The notes under the pieces are model-generated. The model was not told the origin of the DNA and ran no database searches. It was given only the letters and a program-made list of their open reading frames with translations. Shown here in pieces: positions 56,725 through 64,000 of a stretch of 64,000 nt of DNA (positions are counted from its first letter, which is position 1; the number at the start of each line of letters is the position of its first letter). This DNA comes from Bromus sterilis (lineage: Eukaryota > Streptophyta > Magnoliopsida > Poales > Poaceae). The stretch spans positions 170,022,001-170,086,000 of the forward strand of contig OX465598.1 of NCBI GenBank assembly GCA_950022295.1, read 5' to 3'. Both the position numbers and the translations under genes were made by a program.

Positions 56725-58364
56725 TACACGAGATACTTCTCGCTCCTCGTTGGTTACCCCAAGTGGAAGCTGAGATGTAGGGTAGCGGCAAATTTACCTT
56801 GGTAAAGATACCAAGGTTGAAAAGATCGTCTCACGTCGGACTCCAACAGCTACAAGTAGGTGGTGAAGTGAACAATGGCGCCGTTTAAAACCTAAGGTTG
56901 CTTACTTCACCTGGACCTACACACACAACAAATAGCTTTGCTCCCAACGAGTACAGAGGAGTTTTGAATTCCTCCGGCCTTGTTGTTTACAAAGGATAAA
57001 ACGCACAGGATAATAATGATAGTGTTAGCTGCGGAAAAGTAAATACTGAGGGTAAATTGAAGGTGTAAACAGTAGTAGGAATATGGACCGGAGTCCTATG
57101 ATCTTCACTTGTGATGTCTCTCTCCCAAAAGACGATAAAATAGCCATGCGAGGTAAACAAATCACAGCTGGGCAATTGACAGGATTATGTGCGCAAACCA
57201 ATGCTAATTATGCTATGCAGAAAGCAAGAGGCTCGAAAGCATGGGAGGTACGCCAAGACAAGTAGACCGAAATCCATCTGCATCTACCCACTAATCATCC
57301 ACCTTGAGATATCTATCCAGAACATCTCGATGGTATTAAGTTGCGAATCCCACCCAAAGTGTAAACTCAAAGCAAAGGACAACTGCATTAAAGAACTTTG
57401 CGTAAAGTAAACAATCCTTTCACCCGCAAGTACAAGCACCGTTGCTTTCCCCCTTGTGGAAACAACACATCCCCTAGACTCATATTTCTGTCACTCAAGC
57501 TAGTCATCGGGGGGCATGAACCCACAATCATGCATAATGCTCCCTCTTGGAGTCACTACCTACTACTTGGCCAACGCAATAAACAGCAACGGAGAACATG
57601 CAAGAATTACTCAAGAACATAAATATAAAAGAAGAGAATCAAATATATAACTCAATCACAATCTGAACATAATCTCATAATCCATCGGATCCCAGCAAAC
57701 TGAACATAGCAACAACAGAAAGATTACATAAATGCCTCGATCATGTAGGGCAGCTCACGAGGTCTAATCCATGAAGAACATAGACCCATGGTCCAAGGTG
57801 GACTACTCATGGTTCATCTGGGAAGCATCCATGGTGGTGGAGGAGCTCCCGGAGGTGATTCCTCCCTCCGGCAGGGTGCCGGCAAGAGGTATTTTGGTGC
57901 TCCCGATCTTGGAAGCGGGACGGCGGCGGAATAGAGGAGAGATCGCGAAAAAGGGTTTCATCCCCGAGGGTTTCTCATCACGGGGAATAAATAGGAGAAA
58001 GGGGGCAGCCAGAGGTGGGCCAAGGGCTCCAGGCGCCCCCCCTGGCGCGGCCAGGGTTGGGGCCGCGCCCTCTGGCCTCCTGGAGGGGCCCTGGCTCCCC
58101 TCTAGCCCCTCTCGGTCTTTTCTCGAACCTTCCGGTACACTGATTTTTCCTATATTTTTCCCAGAATTTTTCTGGTACTTTTTATAAGGGGGAAACCTGA
58201 AATAGAAAAACAACAGAAAACAGGAACTGGCACTGGGGTGCACTGAGTTAATAGGTTAGTCCAAATATGATCAAAAGTTTATGGAAGTTCATCAATATCA
58301 TAGAAATATCACACAAAAGAGGCATGGAGCAAGCAGAAATTATAGATACATTTTGGACGTATCA
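56722..58364 (-). mobile_element. Element I, 3' LTR, Athila-type (complete, 1643 bp)
   Basis: On the minus strand it begins TGATACGTCCAAAATGTATC (from 58364) and ends GAAGTATCTCGTGTATCA at 56722. The polypurine segment in reverse follows on the right (ACATCCCCAAGCTTAATTCC), so this is the 3' LTR of an element extending rightwards. Confidence 0.85.
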
Positions 58365-59481
58365 ACATCCCCAAGCTTAATTCCTGCTCGTCCTCGAGTA
58401 GGTAAATGATAACAACATAATTTCTGTGGTGACATGCTAACAACCATATAAGAACTTTTAAGTAAAGCAATCAATGCATGCAATTCAGTTCAAGTCATAA
58501 TAGGCAAGAGTTTATATTTAGCATTGAACCAAGCAACATAAGAACATAAAGGTGCAAGAGCTCTCGCTGTCCGTGACTCGAATGTCTCCAAATGGTGTTT
58601 GCGTGCAAGAAATGGGATAGGGATATACGAGAAAAAATATTTTTATTGTTGAGAACTCAATCTACTAAAGTGTCACACTTGGTCTTCTTTGGAATCTTAT
58701 CTAGACTCATCCCCAGACCACTAGCCAGGTACAAGTCAAAATGATCCACTCCTTTTCGACATTTTGAGGACTCATGCAATGGATGAGCATAAGCAAGAAA
58801 GTTGACACTTAGGATGGCAAAGAGAGAATATGGTGGAGGAGGAAGACAAAGAGGCGTGAAAGGCTCACATCAATGAGGACAATCATAGGCGAGAGAAAGC
58901 CAAATCATATATATGATGTGAGGAGTAGGGGTTTCCATGCAGCGGATGCACATATGAGCTAAGGTAAGCTCTCCAATGAAACTAGTGGTGGTGCATCCAA
59001 CTTGCTTGCTCCAGAAGACCTAGAGCTCATTTGAGGAGGCTCATCAGTGGAATATACAAGCCAAGTTCTATAGTGTGAAGGTCCCCACATAGCTATATGC
59101 ATGAATGATAATCTCTATGGAGTGCAAGATATAAGAGGGAGTACGAGTGTGGATCTCTCAAAAAAATAGTAGTGTGTCCCCTTCTCTCTTTTTATTTCTT
59201 TTTTTTCTCTTTTTCTCTTTTTTTGTATATTTTGGTGGCCTCAATGGCTCATTCTATTTCTCTCTCATTTGTCCTCTTTGGGATCTTTTAATTTGTCCTC
59301 TTTGGGATCTTTTGATTTTGTCCACTTTGGGATCTTTTCCTCACTTTAGGGGCAACACTCTATATATTACAAGAAGTATAGAAGATCTTTCGCACTTTAC
59401 ATAGTACTCTAATCATAAAGAAGATGTAACTATCATGATGTATGCAAATGTATGCCTCTGCCAGTGTAGCAGGATATGCAA
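58365..59481 (-). mobile_element. Element I, 3' internal end (non-coding)
   Basis: It matches element A's internal 3' part in reverse (about 4980-6075), including the CTCGAGGACGAGCAGGAATT segment and a triplicated GTCCTCTTTGGGATCTTT-like motif near 59270-59335 that occurs twice in A near 5130-5170. It is cut by element J at 59482. Confidence 0.75.
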
Positions 59482-60865
59482 TGATACTAGCGCGTGATGC
59501 CCCACAGGCGTAAGGGATCGAGATAGTCTTCGCGGGTAAGTTAACCCAATTTATTGATTCGACACACGGGGAGCCAAAGAGTATTTATAAGCTTTGACAG
59601 TTGAGTTGTCAATTCAACCGCACCTGAAATATACTTGCTTGCAACGATAGATAAGTGGTAACGATAATATGATAGTGATAGTGGACACAGCAAAAGTAAC
59701 AACAAAAGTAACAACTAATGACCAGCAGGATTATAAACACTGTAGGCTAGGGAGATGGATGGTTGGGCGCTGCATGGATGAGAGTGAACATATAATAGAT
59801 TCCAACATGGGGCAAGGCACACAGAAAAGCAATGATCATCTAGGCAAATATCAAACATTAGGCATGTATCCCGTAGGTAGTTGTGTGTGCTTGCAATAAG
59901 AACTTGCACAACATCTTTTGTCCTACCATCCCTCTACGAACGGGGCCAAAAGGAACTTATGGAGATTAAGGTGCTCCTGTCAAAGAGCACCGGAACAAAG
60001 CAATAAACTCAATGCAAACAAGGAATCCTCAAATCATGAACCATCCCCTTTGGTGTCCCAAGCTGTCACATTTGGGATCGCCGGTTCCGGACCATAATAG
60101 GTGCATACAACTCATAGATAGGATCTAGAACACAAATATATTCATGAAAACACATAGGGTTCAGATCTGAAAACATGGCACTCGGGCCCAAAGTGACAAG
60201 CATTAAGAACAACAAGTTGTAGCAAAGATGATAAACACCAAAGTAGATGATAGGCAACATGCCCCCAACAATCTGACGAACTATTACATGATTAAACTCA
60301 TCCAATCCCTACCATCCCCTTTGCCTACAGCATGGAATTACTCACACATATGAAGGGAAGTCATGGAGGATGGATGGAGTGGTGATGGTGATGACGATGG
60401 CGACGATCTCCCCTCTCCGGAGGCCAAATCAGCCTCCAGATTAGCCCTCCCGAAGAAGAACAGAGGGTGGCGGCGGCTCCGTGACGGAAACTGGGAAAAC
60501 GGCTTCTGTTCTGGGGTTTTCTCGTCACGGGGATAAATAGGAGTCTCGGTAGAGCACCAAAGGAGGGGGGAGCTGCCCAGGCGGCCAGAGGGCGCGGCCC
60601 CACTCTTGGCCACGCTAGGGGGGCGCCTAGGGCCCCCAGAACTCCCCTCTGGTCCCACTTCTGGCTCCTGGCTCCTTCGGGTGCGTGGATTTTCTGGGAA
60701 TTTTCTGGGACGTCTAAAAATCCATTTTCCTGCGCACAAATAAACCATACAGGCAGCTCTGCTTAAAAAACGTTAGTCCGGGTTAGTTTCGTCCAAATCA
60801 TGCAAGAATGAGGGCAAAACAATAGCAAAAGTGTTTGGAAAAGTAGTTACGTTTGAGACGTATCA
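59482..60865 (-). mobile_element. Element J, 3' LTR, second Athila-lineage family
   Basis: On the minus strand it begins TGATACGTCTCAAACGTAAC (from 60865) and ends CATCACGCGCTAGTATCA, 1384 bp. The body differs from the 1.6 kb LTR family. A polypurine segment in reverse (ACTCCCCCAAGCTTAGC) adjoins at 60866. TGCAA at 59477-59481 would be its target duplication; the partner lies beyond the window. Confidence 0.8.
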
Positions 60866-62656
60866 ACTCCCCCAAGCTTAGCATATTGCTTGTCCACAAG
60901 CAATTCAGTTCAACGAATTGGAAGCGACAAAGAAAACTTTGACAAACTCTTTTGCTTCATTAGATGTATATAAGCATGTACTACGAACAGAGTGTAGCAG
61001 GTATTGAAACAATGCTATAAGGACAATGCACGAAGCAATTCTTCTTTCATGTGATCACTCACAGACAACTAAAAGTAAATAATAAGCTACTGAAAATCAA
61101 GACAGGATCACAATGCACATAGCTTGAACATACTTGAGTGGCATTTCGCTAGCCTCCATGAGTGAAGCAAAACATAAATGCAGAAACTCCTGCGGAGTTT
61201 TAAAGGTGACTAGAACTCAGTATTTCATACTAGCAATAACACAAGCATGCAGAAGACAATGTAATACTTTGGGACAATGCATGTTACACTAAGAATGAAA
61301 ATTATGCTCTCATAGTTGGTGCTTTGAAGAAAGAAGGGGAGACTCTCGGATCGTGGCTTTTGATGGCAAGGTTGAAAACCCGTGAAAGGAAGCAAATACT
61401 AAACATGTGCCAGAGCTCTTGGTTTTGGAAACAGAGATAAAACATTTTTGAGAAGTGCAACTTTCCAGTCAACTGTGAACGGTAAAGGTCTCTCAATATC
61501 TCCCATTCCAACCATATAAAATGCCTTTTTGCTTACACATATTCCCTTATTCATAAATCCTTCGATGGTCTATGGAACCTTTTATTTTGCCTCAAGGATG
61601 GAAGGAGGGTATCGTTCCACCTATCATAAGCAGCATTTGGTCCATTTCACTCCATCATCAAGTATGGGGGAGGTGTAACTCTCATATATTTTTTTGTGTT
61701 TTGACTAGTTAAAACTTCTGTCAAAATATTTTTGGCATGAAAGATACTGATTTCCCCTCACCGTACCATGAGCTTGTACGGTTACGAAAAAAGGGAAGCT
61801 TTTGAATAAATTTCGAGATGGCACAAGAAAGTCTAAGTTAGGAGTGGCCGGTAAATACCACATATAGGTAGGTATGGTGGACTCAAATGGATCAACTGGG
61901 TTTTAAAAGGAGTTTGGAAGCACAAGCAGAAATTCGCTTGGTGCGAGCGAAGGCTAGCAAAAGACTGGGAAGCGACCAACTAGTGAGCAATAACTGTCAT
62001 AATCATGCAGAGCGACAAAGCAACATTGAATCGGGCATGAAAGTGATATAACTATTCTGAAACAAAAAGATCATCAAGGCAAAAGTAGACTTTATAGTCA
62101 TAAGCATGTGTGAACATGTGCCAAGTCAATCCAAAAATTCTCCGAAGGGAAATACCACTTCAGTATGCCAAACCATGAACAATGCAATGCATGTAAATCA
62201 TTTCAACAACACATTATGTACTCTAGCTATTTGAGACTAGCCACAAGGAAAGCATGAACACTGGGAAAGCATTGTAAACATAGCACTATGTCGCTACAAG
62301 CTGGTCTCTAGATCATAAGTACAGGCATATGTACAAAAGTAGAAACAAGAAGAGTTCATACTGGTTTTCCTTGTTGCTTCCCTTTCGTCGATCTTCGTCA
62401 TTACTGCCTTGTCACTTGCATGATCGGATGTCGGAAATATTATCAAATGCCATCACGGACTCGAGCTGAACTCTGAAAACAAAGCAAACTAAAGAGAGAA
62501 AGGAAATCTTTTTGGGTTTTTTTTTTTGAAAAGAAAGAAAGAAGAACGGGAAAAAACTTCGAAAAGATCAAAGCGAATAAAATGGATAATACAATGGAAA
62601 AGTGAGAAGGGAACGTACTCCCCCAAGCTTAGGATTTTGGCCTAAGTTGGTAGTAG
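60866..62656 (-). mobile_element. Element J, 3' non-coding internal region
   Basis: These 1.8 kb lie between the polypurine segment and the ORF. No coding motif is seen on either strand. A poly-T run lies near 62513-62527. An untranslated 3' region of this kind is usual in Athila elements. Confidence 0.6.
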
Positions 62657-63888
62657 CTAATGTCCCCAGGAGCCTCCTGCTCCAGGGTAGTACGGGTGAG
62701 TCCAAGGGTCGTATGAGGCTTCCGGTGCGTACACCGAAGTCCTCGGATCCTCCCACGAAGAAGGATTTGTGCTCCAAGCAGAGGAAGAACCTTCACCAAA
62801 CTGGGTGACGGTCTCTCCCTGGAAAGGTGGGAACTCACCATGCTCCTACTCGTCGGGCACAACCCCCTCCATGGGGTTATGAAACTGACGCTGGACCACG
62901 AACTCATCGAACTGGATAACATCAAAGGACCATCCATTCCTGCGAGAAAAATCAAACAAAAGAGGTGCAGGTAGACGGATCTTGCGTTCTGTGGTGGCTC
63001 CGAAACGCAAGATATAATCAAGGTTACCAAACTCGGAAGTCATGGTAACAAACTTATGTCTTTTCATAGCAGCAAGGTCAAAACTTAAATAAGTAAAAGG
63101 CTTATCATCGGGGTGTGGGGTGCCATTAAGAGACTCTAGGATAAGTGTGGCGTAAACGCCACCAAATAAGTCTCCCTTGTTATTGTTCATAGCAAGGCGT
63201 CGAGCAATTAAGGCACCCACATTATAATCAAACCTCCCTGAAAGGGTGGTTGCCAGGATAGCAATATCCGGCGCAGATATGTTGCTCGTGTTGTCACGAG
63301 CTAACACCCCTCTAGAAATATATACGCAAAATACCTGAGGTGTGGGAATAAGATGCTGGAGATCTTTGACAGATGAATATCCCTTGTATCCATGCTACAG
63401 AGAGAGTTGAAGACGGTTCTCAGCTCGGAGGGCTGAGAGCTCATCTTCGCCGTCAGTCCAACGTTTGGCACACCTATTATTTCACAAAACTTTTCCAAAG
63501 GCATAGTCAAAAGATCATTGTAAATTTTAAACGCAACAGAACCAGCGTCAAGGTTATATCTAAAACTGTTAATGAAACAAGAGGTGAGTTTTTGATACTG
63601 AGTAACACGGCACGTTGCGAGCCGCGTCAGACCTGCATTAGCACAAAGATTATAGAACTCCTCCTTAATTCCTGCAGCTTCAAGGAATTCATCGCATGGG
63701 AAAGTCATTGCATGTGCTGGATTTGTGTCCTCAAACAACTCTAAGGGCACATGATCTTCGTTGTAGCTCACCCTAGCATTCGAGGGCGAAGCTTCAGCTC
63801 TTGTAACTCGATCGGAGCGCTCGGGCCTTTTCTTCCCAAGCCACCCCTTTGCTCTTCCTAGCAAACTCATTTCTGAAATTTTTGACAA
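62657..63888 (-). pseudogene. Element J, ORF in the env position (ATHILA ORF-1-like), broken
   Basis: The start at 63888 gives MSKISEMSLLGRAKGWLGKK. The first ~195 codons (FPCDEFLEAAGIKEEFYNLC, FINSFRYNLDAGSVAFKIYN, KFCEIIGVPNVG) resemble the ATHILA ORF-1/plant retrotransposon protein family. One base missing in a G run near 63303 shifts the frame; it continues as ARDNTSNISAPDIAILATT. A TAG at 62846 interrupts it again, after which the frame stays open to 62657 (acidic, Trp/Pro-rich tail). The ORF lies upstream of the 3' LTR, where Athila elements carry a third, env-like ORF. The protein's role is unknown; I see no clear signal peptide or membrane segment. Only two lesions in 1.2 kb make J younger than A or D. 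Confidence 0.75.
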
Positions 63889-64000
63889 ATTACAAAAACA
63901 AGGATTTAAACAACGTGAGTTAACAAACCACTCAACTCACTTACCTAAGGAATAAACTTGCATCAAAACTTGGAAAATAAAATTCTACACAAGCATGCAA
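63889..64000 (-). mobile_element. Element J, internal sequence running out of the window
   Basis: A/T-rich sequence upstream of the J ORF. The integrase end of pol would be expected beyond 64000; none of it is visible here. Confidence 0.4.

Overview
The window is a stretch of large plant nuclear genome made almost entirely of nested LTR retrotransposons. The retrotransposon types point to a grass, most likely a Triticeae species (wheat, barley or rye group): Athila-lineage Ty3/gypsy elements with ~1.6 kb LTRs that begin TGATACGTCCCAAACG, tRNA-Asp primer sites, and Tekay/Del-type elements with 4-5 kb LTRs that begin TGTAACAGCCC and use tRNA-iMet primer sites. I see no rRNA, no convincing intact tRNA gene, no CRISPR array and no prokaryotic feature. 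Family-level names would need a TREP/Repbase search, so only lineages are given.

Left block (1-24951). A gag-protease-only Athila-lineage element (A) runs from the window start to 15527. Its 3' LTR is split by a long LTR (M, 6379-14271), which is itself split by a Tekay-type solo LTR on the minus strand (N, 9998-14120) with a perfect TGAGG target duplication. Element A sits in a rearranged inverted Athila-type LTR (B, 15528-17196, with its internal end to about 17810). Next come a minus-strand LTR fragment of another family (L, to 19864), an 'internal end - LTR - gag' composite (D, 19865-23158), and an inverted LTR (E, 23159-24951) carrying a 627 bp hAT-like MITE with a perfect 8 bp target duplication.

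Central host island. Between the retroelements lie fragments that are not retrotransposon: a broken 3'-5' exonuclease-domain gene (24952-25297, minus); four full ~503 bp tandem repeats plus a partial fifth (28696-30737, resuming 52927-53058); and, directly after the last repeat, a TATA-like site and an unrecognised Ala/Lys-rich open frame (53219-53746). The island is split by a solo LTR F (25380-28677, itself holding solo LTR G) and by a 22 kb nest.

The 22 kb nest (30738-52921, TSD ACATG) is a Tekay-type element (K) with LTRs but only about 600 bp of internal sequence and no gag-pol. Its 5' LTR holds a second, coding Tekay/Del-type element (P, 31815-46972, TSD CGGCC) with 5.3 and 4.7 kb LTRs. 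Between P's LTRs lies gag-protease-RT-RNase H-integrase-chromodomain in one frame, now broken by three stops, two frameshifts and a catalytic Asp-to-Asn change in reverse transcriptase. P's 5' LTR holds a 729 bp terminal-inverted-repeat element (Q) absent from the 3' LTR. Both P LTRs hold a tRNA-like segment with A and B boxes.

Right block (54182-64000). This holds a forward Athila-type solo LTR (H), a fragment of another LTR, an Athila-type RT/RNase H remnant, an inverted Athila-lineage element (I, 3' LTR plus 3' internal end), and, inserted in it, the 3' half of another Athila-lineage element (J). J carries an ATHILA ORF-1-like/env-position reading frame with one frameshift and one internal stop. 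J continues beyond the window.

No retrotransposon gene here looks functional. The best candidates for undescribed biology are the tandem-repeat-plus-unknown-gene island and the relation between K (no coding capacity) and P (coding).
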